Assembly (NCBI GenBank): GCA_045807745.1
Contig: JBJMGT010000042.1
Span: 186,001 to 250,000, forward strand
Reading direction: 5' to 3'
DNA length: 64,000 bases
DNA from: QHXQ01 sp045807745
Lineage (GTDB): Bacteria; Acidobacteriota; Blastocatellia; Pyrinomonadales; Pyrinomonadaceae
Every line of letters starts with the position of its first letter. Position 1 is the stretch's first letter. Positions 55,110 through 63,792 of the stretch are shown here, one piece after another. Both the position numbers and the translations under genes were made by a program. The notes below the pieces were generated by a model. It saw nothing but the letters and a program-made list of their open reading frames with translations, was not told where the DNA came from and made no database searches.

Positions 55110-55220
55110 GCATAACAACCGCTTGCCGTTGACCCCGCGATAACGTCCCGCTCATCGTTCTTCCGCGCGTCGGCGCTTGTGTGCTGCACGCGCGGGGCGC
55201 GTGCTTGCGGTGCGTTAGGT
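55110..55220 (+). repeat. attC-like recombination site 4
   Basis: It starts GCATAAC and ends GTTAGGT. Inner arms include CCCCGCG/CGCGGGG and CCGC/GCGG ends. Length 111 bases. It follows the zinc-finger cassette gene. Confidence 0.7.
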
Positions 55221-55251
55221 GCGGCTATGTAATTAATCACAATTAAGGTGT

Positions 55252-55659
55252 ATGGCTGCGGAGAGTGCGTTGAAGGCAATCTTGCAGGGCGGGGAAATTC
55301 CGCCCGACCTCGTGATTACCTATGATGATCTGCATGGCCTGTGGGGCGGGCTAGAGATCATCATTCGGGGGCGTGGTTGCGGTGAACGCCGTGAGTGGGC
55401 GCAGGGCGCGGCCGCACCACAGGTCTCTGAGACTGCCATCCCACAGGGTAAGTTACTAGAACTGATCAAGCTGTTAATTGAACATGAAGCTTGGGCGCAA
55501 CAGACGCCTGACCGTATGCCTGTGCCCGATGAGAGCCGGGCGACATTAACAATCAGCGCCAGCGGGGCGACGAGCACCATTTGGGAGTGGGTCAACGATA
55601 TGGCGGGCAACGCGCGCCTGCTGCAAATTAAACTGAAGATGAGTGAGCTGATCAGATAA
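55252..55659 (+). CDS. Hypothetical protein, probable last cassette gene
   Basis: The ATG follows AAGG by a few bases and attC site 4 by 31 bases. The 135 residues (SALKAILQGGEIPPDLVITYDDLHGLWGGLEIIIRGRG) mix strands and helices; I do not recognise a family. No attC follows: the stop abuts the opposite-strand gene at 55660. It may be a cassette that lost its site. Confidence 0.6.
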   Translation: MAAESALKAILQGGEIPPDLVITYDDLHGLWGGLEIIIRGRGCGERREWAQGAAAPQVSETAIPQGKLLELIKLLIEHEAWAQQTPDRMPVPDESRATLTISASGATSTIWEWVNDMAGNARLLQIKLKMSELIR

Positions 55660-56046
55660 TCAGTGGCCTACCGGGATTCGTTGAAAGCGCGATTTGCCCT
55701 CCGCATCCTGCCACGAAATATCCAGCACGTAAGGGTTACTGGCACCCGCTATTATTTTAAGCCGCTGCAACTGATCGCCATCAGGCTCGGCCGGTTTACT
55801 ATTGATCCAGGTTCGGTGCGACAAGATGACCTTCTCTTTCGGGTAGATACATTCTGTATCCTTAAACTTAATACTAGCTTGGGCCGGGCCACCGCCGGGC
55901 GTGTCTTCATCTTTTAAAAAGATAGTCAGCACCTCGACACATCTGAGCGTTTGGTCGGTCTCATTCAGCAACTCTAAAAAAACTTTCGCGCCTTCATCTA
56001 TGAAGCGCGCGGTTAATGGCCTCGTTGTTTTGTTGGTGTTGGTCAT
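55660..56046 (-). CDS. Hypothetical beta-rich protein
   Basis: The 128 residues are strand-rich and hydrophilic (RFIDEGAKVFLELLNETDQTLRCVEVLTIFL...DISWQDAEGKSRFQRI), perhaps an immunoglobulin-like fold. No signal peptide. It lies 18 bases downstream of the small gene at 56065 on the same strand, forming a two-gene unit. Function unknown. Confidence 0.6.
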   Translation of the reverse strand: MTNTNKTTRPLTARFIDEGAKVFLELLNETDQTLRCVEVLTIFLKDEDTPGGGPAQASIKFKDTECIYPKEKVILSHRTWINSKPAEPDGDQLQRLKIIAGASNPYVLDISWQDAEGKSRFQRIPVGH

Positions 56047-56064
56047 AAGCTTACTTCCTGCCCG

Positions 56065-56307
56065 CTATTCAAAATAATGTTCAGCCAGCTTCTTTTGCAG
56101 GGCGGGCGGCGTACCGTCCCAAGGCGCAATGCGGAACACCTTGAGCATCGAGACCGTTGGCTGCACACGGCGGAAACGCCATTGCTCGGACTGCTGCTCA
56201 AAGCGCCAGCGGTAATATGGACCGTCTGCGCGGCGGCTATAGAACACGGCGGGTTCGCGGGTCGGGCCCACGCCTGCCATGTTGATATAGACTCGGATTC
56301 CGTTCAT
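56065..56307 (-). CDS. Small hypothetical protein
   Basis: The 80 residues (IRVYINMAGVGPTREPAVFYSRRADGPYYRWRFEQQ) have no family I recognise. It is the first of a two-gene unit with the beta-rich protein at 55660. The aromatic/Arg-rich middle suggests a small globular binding domain. Confidence 0.5.
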   Translation of the reverse strand: MNGIRVYINMAGVGPTREPAVFYSRRADGPYYRWRFEQQSEQWRFRRVQPTVSMLKVFRIAPWDGTPPALQKKLAEHYFE

Positions 56308-56573
56308 CTTAACTGTCGTTGCTTTTCCCAGCTTCTATCATTTTGCGCAACGCTGCCCGTGTTATTAAAGAATGCGTTTCCGGGCGAGCTTCCTTTACTG
56401 GGCTGCGGGCTTCAGGTGATCCGGCGGATTCCGGAGGAGCTGAGAAGAGAGTAAGCGGACTCGGTTCGGTGCAACCTTACGCTAGACAAATGTATATGTC
56501 AATTGTAGAGTATATGCTATAGGTGATATATCTCGTATGTGGTAAACAATAACGTTAGCAAGAGAGGCGCACA

Positions 56574-56807
56574 TTGATTGAGACGAGACTCGATAAATTA
56601 CTAGCAGCGCATGGGCGAACGTTCTATTGGCTGGCCAAAGAGACGGGCATCAGCCACACGACGCTGTGGCGGTTGAAGAAAGGTAAGGCGCTGGGGATCA
56701 ACTTCATTACTTTAGAGACGATCTGCCGCGCGCTGAACTGTCAACCGGGCGACGTACTGAGGCTGGCGAGCCGCAAGCAGGTGGCTAAAAAGCGCGTGCC
56801 CCGCTAG
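56574..56807 (+). CDS. XRE-family helix-turn-helix regulator
   Basis: TTG start with GAGAGG six bases upstream. The 77 residues are a compact Cro/C1 domain (LLAAHGRTFYWLAKETGISHTTLWRLKKGKALGINFITLETICRALNCQPGDVL), of the type that binds operators of small mobile or toxin-antitoxin units. No partner gene is adjacent on the same strand. AT-rich DNA upstream (56490-56570) likely holds its promoter. Confidence 0.85.
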   Translation: MIETRLDKLLAAHGRTFYWLAKETGISHTTLWRLKKGKALGINFITLETICRALNCQPGDVLRLASRKQVAKKRVPR

Positions 56808-57018
56808 CGGCAAAAATGGCCTGCGCGCCCGCACTCGCACAAGAGCTATGCAGACATTAAGCGGGCCAAGCGTTCGCATTCTTCGGCAGGCGATGTTGGA
56901 TGCTCAAAAGAACAGAGCGAATTACACATTCACAGTAGCTGGTTGCGTTGCAAAGCCGCGCCTCGCACCATTAACGCTGTATGTGAAAGCGTACTGCTGA
57001 TCTTGCTGGATGGATGGG

Positions 57019-59220
57019 CTAGGCGTCCATGTTCGGATAACTGCTGGCCGGCTCGGCCAGCCGGGACTGGACGCCGAACGGCGCTTGGCCGGGTGCGGGG
57101 CGCACACGCTCGTAAGCACCGTCAGGGCGCAAGACACGAGCCTTGACGTTATCACTCAGGTAGGCGGTTAAAATCTCATCTTTCAAATAACGCTTGTGCG
57201 CTTCATCGCACACGGGGGTGACGACCTCGACGCGGCGCGTCAGGTTGCGGCGCATCCAGTCGGCGCTGCCGATGTAGACCTCTTCGTCGCCGCCATTCCG
57301 GAAATAGTAGATGCGACTGTGTTCGAGGAAGCGCCCGACGATTGAGCGCACGCAGATGCGTTCCGATAGACCCACGACGCCGGGCCGGAGCGCGCAGACG
57401 CCGCGCACGATCAACTCGACGGACACGCCCGCCTGCGAAGCCGCGTAGAGCGCGTCGATGATATCCGTGTCGGTCAGGCTGTTGATCTTGGCGATGAGGT
57501 GCGCGGGTCGCCCAGCGCGCGCGTGTTCAGCTTCGCGGTTGATGAGCGCGAGCATGCGCGCACGCAAGTTGACGGGCGCAACCAACAGGCGGCGATATTC
57601 GAGTTGCCGCGCGCAGCCCGTCAGACAGTTGAACAACTCGGCGGCGTCCGCACCGATCTCTGCGTCGGCGGTCAAGAGACCGAAGTCCGTGTAGACGCGC
57701 GAGGTGGTCGGGTTGTAGTTGCCGGTCGCGACGTGGACGTAGCGTTGCAGCCCAGCGCCCTCGCGGCGCACGACGAGCGCGAGCTTGCAGTGCGTCTTGA
57801 GGCCGACGACCCCGTAGACGACATGCACGCCCGCGCGCTCCAACCGCCGCGCCCAACCGATATTGTTCTCTTCGTCGAAGCGCGCCTTGAGTTCGACGAG
57901 CGCCGCCACCTGTTTGCCGCGCTCGCTCGCGTCCATCAACGCCTGTACGACCGGCGAGTCTTTGCCCGTGCGATAGAGACACATCTTGATGGCGAGCACG
58001 TCGGGGTCGCGCGCCGCCGCGTTGATGAAATCCGTGACTGCGCTGTAGGCCGTGTAAGGATGATGTAGCAGCACGTCCTGCCCCTTGACGACCTCGAAGA
58101 TCGAACGCTTCTGTCGGAGCGCGGGCGGGAGTTGCGTTTGCAGCGGCCCGTCTTTCAAGTCGGGCCGATCAAGCGCGTAGAGCGCCATCAGGTCGGGCAC
58201 GTTCATGGGGCCGTCAACCGTATACACGTCGTCCGGCGTAAACTCCAACGCGCTCGTCAGGTATTCGACCATCGCGCGTGGCATGGAGGCGGCGACTTCG
58301 AGCCGGATGGCGTCGCCGAAGCGCGCACGCCGGCGCAGCTTCTGCTCCATCAAACGGAGCAGATCGCCCGCTTCATCTTCGCGGATTTCAATATCGGCAT
58401 CGCGCGTGACGCGGAACAGATGACACGCGCTCAGCTTCATGCCGGGGAAGAGCGCGCCGACGTTGGCCGCGATCAACTCGTCGAGGAACGTGAATTTCGT
58501 GCCCGTGTCGCCGACGGGCACGAGGCGCGGCACGAGCGGTGGCACTTTGACGCGCGCAAACTGCGGCCCCGTCTGAGTGGGCGAGACGGGTAAGACGCCA
58601 GCGGCCGGTTCGATCATCAGACCGAGATTGAGACTCAAGTTTGAGATGTAGGGGAACGGATGACTCGGATCGACCGCTTGCGGCGTCAGCACAGGGAAGA
58701 CATTCGTCGTGAAATACCTATCAACCGCGCGCCGCTCGGTCTTGGTCAACGCGGCATAGTGCGTCAGGGCGATGCCCTGCGCTTCTAATTGGGGCAGGAC
58801 TTCTTGACGGAGACAACGCGAGTGTTCGGCGAGCAACGGCCGCAGGTGCTCGCTGATGGCCTTTAACTGCTGCGCCGGTGTCAGCCCATCGGGCGACGGC
58901 GTAGCGACGCCTTCCTCCACCTCTTCCATCAGACCCGACACGCGGATCATGAAGAACTCGTCCAAGTTGGTCGCGAAGATGGCGAGGAATTTTAACCGTT
59001 CGAGCAGCGGCTGCGTCTCGTCGAGCGCTTCTTCCAGCACGCGACGGTTGAACTCCAGCCAACTCAACTCACGGTTGAAGAGGGTCGGCTCGTCGGGTTG
59101 CACCTCGGCTTGCATCTCGGCGGATTCATCCGTCGGCTGGTCGGGCGGAACAGGTTGTTTACTCGCGCTGGTTGACATCGGTTCGGCCTCTTTAACGGGC
59201 GTTGATGTTACGGCCAACAA
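57019..59220 (-). CDS. ppk1: Polyphosphate kinase 1
   Basis: The 733 residues (or ~719 if starting at M15, 59178) show the whole PPK1 layout: N-terminal LFNRELSWLEFNRRVLEEA and NLDEFFMIRVSGL, the head domain, and two PLD-like catalytic domains with HPYTAYSAVTDFI, IKMCLYRTGKDS, ELKARFDEENNI, GLKTHCKLALVVRRE (autophosphorylated His region) and YVHVATGNYNPTTSRVYTDFGL. It makes polyphosphate from ATP in the cytoplasm or at the membrane. Confidence 0.95.
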   Translation of the reverse strand: MLAVTSTPVKEAEPMSTSASKQPVPPDQPTDESAEMQAEVQPDEPTLFNRELSWLEFNRRVLEEALDETQPLLERLKFLAIFATNLDEFFMIRVSGLMEEVEEGVATPSPDGLTPAQQLKAISEHLRPLLAEHSRCLRQEVLPQLEAQGIALTHYAALTKTERRAVDRYFTTNVFPVLTPQAVDPSHPFPYISNLSLNLGLMIEPAAGVLPVSPTQTGPQFARVKVPPLVPRLVPVGDTGTKFTFLDELIAANVGALFPGMKLSACHLFRVTRDADIEIREDEAGDLLRLMEQKLRRRARFGDAIRLEVAASMPRAMVEYLTSALEFTPDDVYTVDGPMNVPDLMALYALDRPDLKDGPLQTQLPPALRQKRSIFEVVKGQDVLLHHPYTAYSAVTDFINAAARDPDVLAIKMCLYRTGKDSPVVQALMDASERGKQVAALVELKARFDEENNIGWARRLERAGVHVVYGVVGLKTHCKLALVVRREGAGLQRYVHVATGNYNPTTSRVYTDFGLLTADAEIGADAAELFNCLTGCARQLEYRRLLVAPVNLRARMLALINREAEHARAGRPAHLIAKINSLTDTDIIDALYAASQAGVSVELIVRGVCALRPGVVGLSERICVRSIVGRFLEHSRIYYFRNGGDEEVYIGSADWMRRNLTRRVEVVTPVCDEAHKRYLKDEILTAYLSDNVKARVLRPDGAYERVRPAPGQAPFGVQSRLAEPASSYPNMDA

Positions 59221-59367
59221 CGGGAATAGACAATCCAGCGCAATGGCGTTTAAGGCCCTAGCGCCACCGGTAGCGGGCTGGTCGAACGATAGCGGACTGC
59301 CCCCCAGCCCTGCTGCGGCTGGAGTACAATACTGAGTTTAAGAGCGCTTACAAAGGAGTCGGCTCGA

Positions 59368-60132
59368 TTGAACATTGAGGCTTATCTCGCACGCATCAAC
59401 TATCACGGCGCGCTCGCGCCCACGGCCGAGACGCTGCGCGCGTTGCAGGTCGCACATCTGTTGACCGTGCCGTTTGAGAACCTGAGTATTCATGCTCACG
59501 AGCCAATTGTGCTGGCGGATGAAGCGCTGTTTACTAAAATCGTGACGCACCGGCGCGGCGGTTTCTGTTATGAAGCCAACGGTCTATTTGCTGCGCTACT
59601 GCGGGCGCTCGGTTTTAACGTGGCGATGCTCTCAGCCGGCGTAGCCAAGCCTGACGGCAGCTTTAGTCCGGACTTCTCGCACATGACGTTGTTGGTTACG
59701 TTAGCCGAGCGTTGGTTGGTGGATGTGGGCTTTGGCGATTCGTTTCTTGAGCCGCTGCGGCTTGACGAGCGCGGCACGCAGGTACAAGGTCGGCGCGCTT
59801 ATCGTATCGTCCCCGACGGCGCGCACCTGATCCTGATGCAGCGTGATCAGACGGCCGCCGAGTGGCAGCCGCAGTATCGCTTCACCCTAGAGCCGCATGA
59901 GTATGCCGATTATGCCGAGATGTGTCGCTATCACCAGACTTCGCCGCAGTCGCACTTCACTAGAGCGCGCATCTGCTCGCGTGCGACCGAGCAGGGGCGC
60001 ATCACACTCAGCGAGATGCGTCTCATCACAACGTCCGCGCACGACGCGCAACGGCAAGAGCGCACCTTAACCAGTCAAGCAGAATATGCGGCCGTGCTGC
60101 GTGAGCACTTTGGCATCATCATGGCAAGTTAA
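59368..60132 (+). CDS. nat: Arylamine N-acetyltransferase
   Basis: TTG start with AAAGGAG nine bases upstream; 254 residues, normal for the family. The catalytic triad is in place: Cys in RRGGFCYEANG, His in FSHMTLLV and Asp in LVDVGFGD. It transfers acetyl or acyl groups from CoA to aromatic amines or hydrazines. Single gene, not in an evident operon. Confidence 0.93.
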   Translation: MNIEAYLARINYHGALAPTAETLRALQVAHLLTVPFENLSIHAHEPIVLADEALFTKIVTHRRGGFCYEANGLFAALLRALGFNVAMLSAGVAKPDGSFSPDFSHMTLLVTLAERWLVDVGFGDSFLEPLRLDERGTQVQGRRAYRIVPDGAHLILMQRDQTAAEWQPQYRFTLEPHEYADYAEMCRYHQTSPQSHFTRARICSRATEQGRITLSEMRLITTSAHDAQRQERTLTSQAEYAAVLREHFGIIMAS

Positions 60133-60310
60133 GGCGACATAGCGTCTCCAGCTTCATGACGTGCCGAACGCGCAGCGCTGTTTGTTCGTACCACTGTGCG
60201 ACGCACGGCCGCATCTAATGTGCCGGCGTTAGCGTCCGGACAGCAATTTGGCGCGCCAAGCGCAAGTGCTGGTTGGACGCCTCTTTTTAACAAGGGAGGG
60301 CTGGAAGCAG

Positions 60311-60874
60311 ATGCAAGCACGCAATCTGGTGCGCGAGTCGGCACTCGCGGCGCGTGGGCGTAACGCGGGTTTACGGCTGGTGCGACCGCAACGCACGCAG
60401 GTCGAGATCGAGCAGAGTCTCGATCAGTTGAGCCGCTGGATGGACGGGCTGTTTCGCATCCCCGGCACCGGCTGGCGCTTCGGTCTCGACGCCATCGTCG
60501 GTCTCATACCCGGCATCGGCGACACGGCCACGACCGCCGTTTCGCTCTACATACTCGCGGCCGGCGTCCGCTATCGCGTTTCGAAGGCGACGCTCCTGCG
60601 CATGGGTGCAAACATCGCCATCGACTACATCATTGGCTCGATCCCAATCGTCGGCGATCTGTTCGACGCCGCGTGGAAGGCGAACCGGATGAACGTCGAG
60701 CTACTGCGCCGACGCGCGACCGTCCCGGCCGCAGATGCGCGGCGCGGGCGTGTGAGCGATTGGCTCTTCGTCGGTCTCATCGCCACGGGTCTGTTGGCCC
60801 TTCTGGCCGGCTCAATCGCGCTCACGTTCTTCCTGTTCAGTTATGTCGCGCATCATCTGTCCGCGCTCTTTTAA
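60311..60874 (+). CDS. DUF4112-domain membrane protein
   Basis: A TTG at 60248 is in frame, but GGGAGG/GGAAG shortly before ATG 60311 is better. The core (LSRWMDGLFRIPGTGWRFGLDAIVGLIPGIGDTATTAVSLYIL, IIGSIPIVGDLFDAAWKANRMN) is the DUF4112 signature with two hydrophobic hairpins. A C-terminal membrane span (FVGLIATGLLALLAGSIALTF) follows. Function of the family is unknown. Confidence 0.85.
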   Translation: MQARNLVRESALAARGRNAGLRLVRPQRTQVEIEQSLDQLSRWMDGLFRIPGTGWRFGLDAIVGLIPGIGDTATTAVSLYILAAGVRYRVSKATLLRMGANIAIDYIIGSIPIVGDLFDAAWKANRMNVELLRRRATVPAADARRGRVSDWLFVGLIATGLLALLAGSIALTFFLFSYVAHHLSALF

Positions 60875-60891
60875 CGCCGCAACGTAGGCGC

Positions 60892-60934
60892 AAACGAAAA
60901 GGCGATCCCAACCATTGGGATCGCCTTTTCGTTT
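60892..60934. terminator. Bidirectional Rho-independent terminator
   Basis: A perfect 20-bp inverted repeat (60892-60911 and 60915-60934; core GGCGATCCCAA) with a 3-base loop, with A and T runs inside the outer arms (AAAAGG/CCTTTTC). It separates the convergent DUF4112 and thioredoxin-like genes and works in both directions. Confidence 0.92.
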
Positions 60935-60959
60935 CCAGCTCACTGCTGGCATTTAGCTT

Positions 60960-61436
60960 TTACGCCGAAGCTGGTTGTTCCGTTGCCAGCACGCGGTCGA
61001 GCGCGGCCGAGATCATACTTAAGCCCCGTTCGCCGGCCGCGAAGCCGCGCAGCTTGCCCGTGCGGTCGAACAGATAGTAGGCGGGCACGTAGCCGCGCTC
61101 GTTCTGAAACGCATCGCGCAACTTGTGTTCGTTGTCCACGGCGCACGGCTCTGTGATGTTGTACTGCGTCACCGCATCGCGCACCTGCTCCGTGTCCGTG
61201 TCCGCTTCATAACGCGGCATGTGGACGGCAATGATGCGCAAGCCCTCGGCAGCGCGTGCGTCGCGCCACTCGGCCACGCGCGGCATGTTCTCTTTGCAGA
61301 TGCCGCAACTGATCGACCAAAAGTGTACGAGCGTGGGCTGCCCCGCCGCCTCATGCGCCGCGCGCGCGCCCGTCGCGTTCAACCACTCCGTCGCCCCCTC
61401 GAACGACGGCATTTGTGTCCCGATTCTCATCGGCAT
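60960..61436 (-). CDS. TlpA-like thioredoxin-family protein
   Basis: The 158 residues hold a thioredoxin fold with active site SCGICKE, preceded by PTLVHFWSI and followed by VPAYYLFDRTGKLRG. No signal peptide is visible, so it may act in the cytoplasm, perhaps as reductant for the adjacent peroxiredoxin, whose gene lies upstream on the same strand. An inverted repeat (61449-61527) separates the two. Confidence 0.87.
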   Translation of the reverse strand: MPMRIGTQMPSFEGATEWLNATGARAAHEAAGQPTLVHFWSISCGICKENMPRVAEWRDARAAEGLRIIAVHMPRYEADTDTEQVRDAVTQYNITEPCAVDNEHKLRDAFQNERGYVPAYYLFDRTGKLRGFAAGERGLSMISAALDRVLATEQPASA

Positions 61437-61448
61437 AATGAATACCTC

Positions 61449-61527
61449 AGTGACAAGTGACGAGTGACAAGTGACGAGTTAAAGACAAGTTGTTCTACTT
61501 GTCACTCGCCACTCGTCACTCGTCACT
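61449..61527. repeat. Tandem GTGACRAG repeats forming a large hairpin
   Basis: Two 30-base arms (61449-61478 and 61498-61527) of tandem AGTGACAAG/AGTGACGAG units pair at 26 of 30 positions around a 19-base loop. It may be an attenuating or terminator structure after the peroxiredoxin gene or a small dispersed repeat family. Confidence 0.8.
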
Positions 61528-61532
61528 GCTTT

Positions 61533-62096
61533 TTACGCTCCCACGCTGAGCGTCTTCTGACCCGGCTTCCAATCGGCTTGGCAGAGACCGCCGGTCTGGA
61601 GCGCTTGAATGACGCGCAGCGTCTCTTCGGCCGAGCGCCCGACGTTCAGATCGTGCACGACGGCGTAGCGCAGTGTGCCCTCCGGGTCGATCACGAAGAG
61701 ACCGCGCAGCGCGATGCCCTGATTCTCGATCAGCACACCGTAGGCGCGCGAGACATCTTTGGTCTGATCCGAGGCGAGCGGATAGCGCAAGCCTTCGACG
61801 CCGCCCTTGTCGCGTGCCGTTTGCAGCCATGCGCGATGCGAGAAGACCGAGTCGGTCGACACACCGATCACTTCCGCGCCAATACCCTCGAAGTCTTCGT
61901 AGCGATCACTGAAAGTGGTCAGCTCCGTCGGGCAGACGAACGTAAAGTCGAGCGGGTAGAAGAGCAGCACCAGCCACTTGCCCTTGTAGTCCGACAGCTT
62001 CACGTTCTCGTTCAACTTCTCCACGTTCTTGGTCGAGGCCATGTCAAAATCCGGTGCCGGTTGACCGACCTTCGCCGTCTCTGTTGTCGTTGCCAT
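61533..62096 (-). CDS. Typical 2-Cys peroxiredoxin (AhpC/Prx family)
   Basis: The 187 residues contain the peroxidatic Cys in FYPLDFTFVCPTE and the resolving Cys in GGLCQADWKPG. It reduces H2O2 and organic peroxides in the cytoplasm. A PerR/Fur-type regulator lies 100 bases upstream on the same strand, fitting peroxide control; the thioredoxin-like gene downstream may supply electrons. Confidence 0.94.
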   Translation of the reverse strand: MATTTETAKVGQPAPDFDMASTKNVEKLNENVKLSDYKGKWLVLLFYPLDFTFVCPTELTTFSDRYEDFEGIGAEVIGVSTDSVFSHRAWLQTARDKGGVEGLRYPLASDQTKDVSRAYGVLIENQGIALRGLFVIDPEGTLRYAVVHDLNVGRSAEETLRVIQALQTGGLCQADWKPGQKTLSVGA

Positions 62097-62195
62097 AATC
62101 CTCCATCCCTCTGCAATTAAAATTGAAGCCGAAGACCGGCGCGCACTTTATCGAATATGCTCTCCAGCGCACACCGGCCCATTAAAATTTACCCG

Positions 62196-62645
62196 TTAAC
62201 CTTTGTTCTGCTTCGCCCGCCGTGCGCTTTTAGCTGGCGCGTTATTGCACTCCGGGCAGACGCCCATGAGCGTCAGATGAATCGATTCAGGTTTGAAGCG
62301 CGAACGCCGCGCGGCCAACTGCATGAGCGCCGTCGTCTCGGCCAAGTCGAAATCGAGCAGCTTGCCACAGCGCGTACAGATGGCGTGGTCGTGGCGCTCG
62401 GTCTCGCGGTCGTAGCGGCTCGCGCCGTTGCCGAACGTGATCTCGCGCACCAAGCCCGCCGCTTTCAAGTGGCGCAGCGAGTTGTAGACGGTCGCGTAAG
62501 AGAGCGACGGGCGCAAGCGCCGCGCCGCCGCGTAAATCTCGGCGGCCGTCAGATGCTCCGCGCTCGCGCGCACGACCCGCAAGACCACCTCGCGCTGCGG
62601 CGTGAGCGGCCGCCCGCCCGCCTGAATCTCCGCGTCTGATTTCAT
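62196..62645 (-). CDS. Fur-family peroxide/metal regulator (PerR-like)
   Basis: The 149 residues have a winged-helix N-terminal domain (LTPQREVVLRVVRASAEHLTAAEIYAAARRL, SYATVYNSLRHLKAAGLV) and a dimerisation domain with two CxxC zinc pairs (CTRCGK, CPEC) and the His-rich metal site (ERHDHAIC). Its neighbour, a peroxiredoxin, argues for PerR rather than Fur or Zur. A 7-1-7 palindrome just upstream (62664-62678) should be its own operator. Confidence 0.9.
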   Translation of the reverse strand: MKSDAEIQAGGRPLTPQREVVLRVVRASAEHLTAAEIYAAARRLRPSLSYATVYNSLRHLKAAGLVREITFGNGASRYDRETERHDHAICTRCGKLLDFDLAETTALMQLAARRSRFKPESIHLTLMGVCPECNNAPAKSARRAKQNKG

Positions 62646-62663
62646 AGCTGTTTGAAACTGGAT

Positions 62664-62678
62664 TTAGAATAATTCTAA
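62664..62678. promoter_or_regulatory. PerR/Fur-box operator
   Basis: TTAGAAT-A-ATTCTAA is a perfect 7-1-7 palindrome close to the PerR box (TTATAAT-N-ATTATAA). It lies 19 bases upstream of the regulator's start, so autoregulation is likely. I saw no equally good copy before the peroxiredoxin gene. Confidence 0.85.
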
Positions 62679-62718
62679 ACTGGTGGAAAGTCAAGCGGCG
62701 TGCCGGTAATGTGAGTTT

Positions 62719-63792
62719 TTAAAGTCGTGGATGTTCGGCCACGTAATCGACCAGCGCGCCGACGTAAGAGGGAAAGGGCGGACAGCGGACGCCATGCGGG
62801 GCCAGTAAACTTTCGGCGCGGGCGGTGTCGTAGGTCTGCTCGATGAAGAAGTAAGGGACGGCAACGCGCGGCATGCCTGTGATTGGCTCGGCCACGGGAA
62901 GCGTCAGCGTGGCGCGCACGAGCGGCGGCGGCACTTGGAAGAGCGAACTGCGCGCGGCGAGCGTGTGAGCGATGGTGTCAAACAGTTCGTGGGTGGTCAG
63001 CGGCTCAGGGTCGGCCAGTTGCACGGTCGCGCCAATGGCCGCATCGTCGTGCGCAAGCGTAGCCATGGCGGTGACGACGAAATCGACGGGCACTATGTTC
63101 AAGCGCACATCGCGGTTGCCGATGTTGGCGAGCGCAAGCAGGCGTGGGCGCATGCGCAGATAGTGGATCAGGTAATAGATGCCGTCGTACTTCGCCGTCT
63201 CGCCCGTGCGACTGTCGCCGCAGACCACCGCCGGGCGATAGATCGTCACCGGCAGCTCAGTTTTCAAGCTCTCGACCTCAAGCTCGGCCAAGTACTTGGT
63301 CTCTTCGTAGTAGTTGCGAAAGCCCGCGTCGTGCTGCAACTCGTGCTCGTAGATGACACCTGTGCGCTGGCCGGCGACGTAGCAGGTCGAGACGTAGTGA
63401 TAACGTTTTAAGCTGCGGACGGTGCGCGCGAACTCGTTGACGTGGCGCGTGCCGGCGACGTTCACGCTGAGCGCCACGTCGCGCGCGACGGCCAAGTCGT
63501 AGATCGCGGCGAGATGAAAGATGTGCGTTGTCTCGGCGCGCGCCTGTGCGAGCGTGGCGGGCGCGAGACCGAGATCGGGCTGTGTGATGTCGCCCGTGAT
63601 GATCTGAAAATGTTCAACAGGCACGCCGGTCGCAGCACTGATGCGCGCGATGTCGGCTTGCGCGCGCGTGATCAGTGTGGGCTGCACGAGCAACAGGAAG
63701 CGCGCACCTTCAGTGCGGGCCAATTGCTCGACGAGCCGGCCGGCGATGAAACCGGGGAAGCCCGTGAGAAAGATCGTCGCACCCACACTCAT
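62719..63792 (-). CDS. NAD(P)-dependent SDR (extended; fatty acyl reductase/epimerase-like)
   Basis: A TTG at 63795 is possible, but ATG 63792 overlaps the upstream stop (TGATG), so it is translationally coupled. The Rossmann motif is TGFPGFIAG, with a YxxxK-type YYEETKYLAELEVE and Ser/Thr in YVSTCYVAG. The NAD_binding_4/male-sterility-like features (VTIYRPAVVCGDSRTGE) suggest a fatty-acyl-CoA reductase-like or sterol/lipid dehydrogenase. About 357 residues. Confidence 0.86.
   Translation of the reverse strand: MSVGATIFLTGFPGFIAGRLVEQLARTEGARFLLLVQPTLITRAQADIARISAATGVPVEHFQIITGDITQPDLGLAPATLAQARAETTHIFHLAAIYDLAVARDVALSVNVAGTRHVNEFARTVRSLKRYHYVSTCYVAGQRTGVIYEHELQHDAGFRNYYEETKYLAELEVESLKTELPVTIYRPAVVCGDSRTGETAKYDGIYYLIHYLRMRPRLLALANIGNRDVRLNIVPVDFVVTAMATLAHDDAAIGATVQLADPEPLTTHELFDTIAHTLAARSSLFQVPPPLVRATLTLPVAEPITGMPRVAVPYFFIEQTYDTARAESLLAPHGVRCPPFPSYVGALVDYVAEHPRL

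Larger units (their letters stand above)
53110..55214 (+). mobile_element. Integron cassette cluster without integrase (CALIN-like)
   Basis: Four attC-like sites in one direction (53028-53115, 53647-53731, 54661-54751, 55110-55220) separate small plus-strand genes of unrelated function. The joins (G/TTRRRY) give cassettes of ~616, ~1020 and ~469 bases, the usual size. A further cassette (gene 52618) precedes the first site. No integron integrase is in the window. Genes have short leaders and no obvious promoters, as in cassettes. Confidence 0.75.

Noticed and set aside
55640..55700. attC site after the 55252 gene
   Set aside because: The stop abuts an opposite-strand gene and no core pair is present.
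56319..56522. 67-codon plus-strand frame before the XRE gene
   Set aside because: No ribosome site, overlaps AT-rich upstream DNA, no similarity to a known protein.
60133..60247. Another attC site after the nat gene (GGCGTTAGCG)
   Set aside because: No fitting RYYYAAC partner or folding arms; GTTAGCG does not match GTTRRRY.
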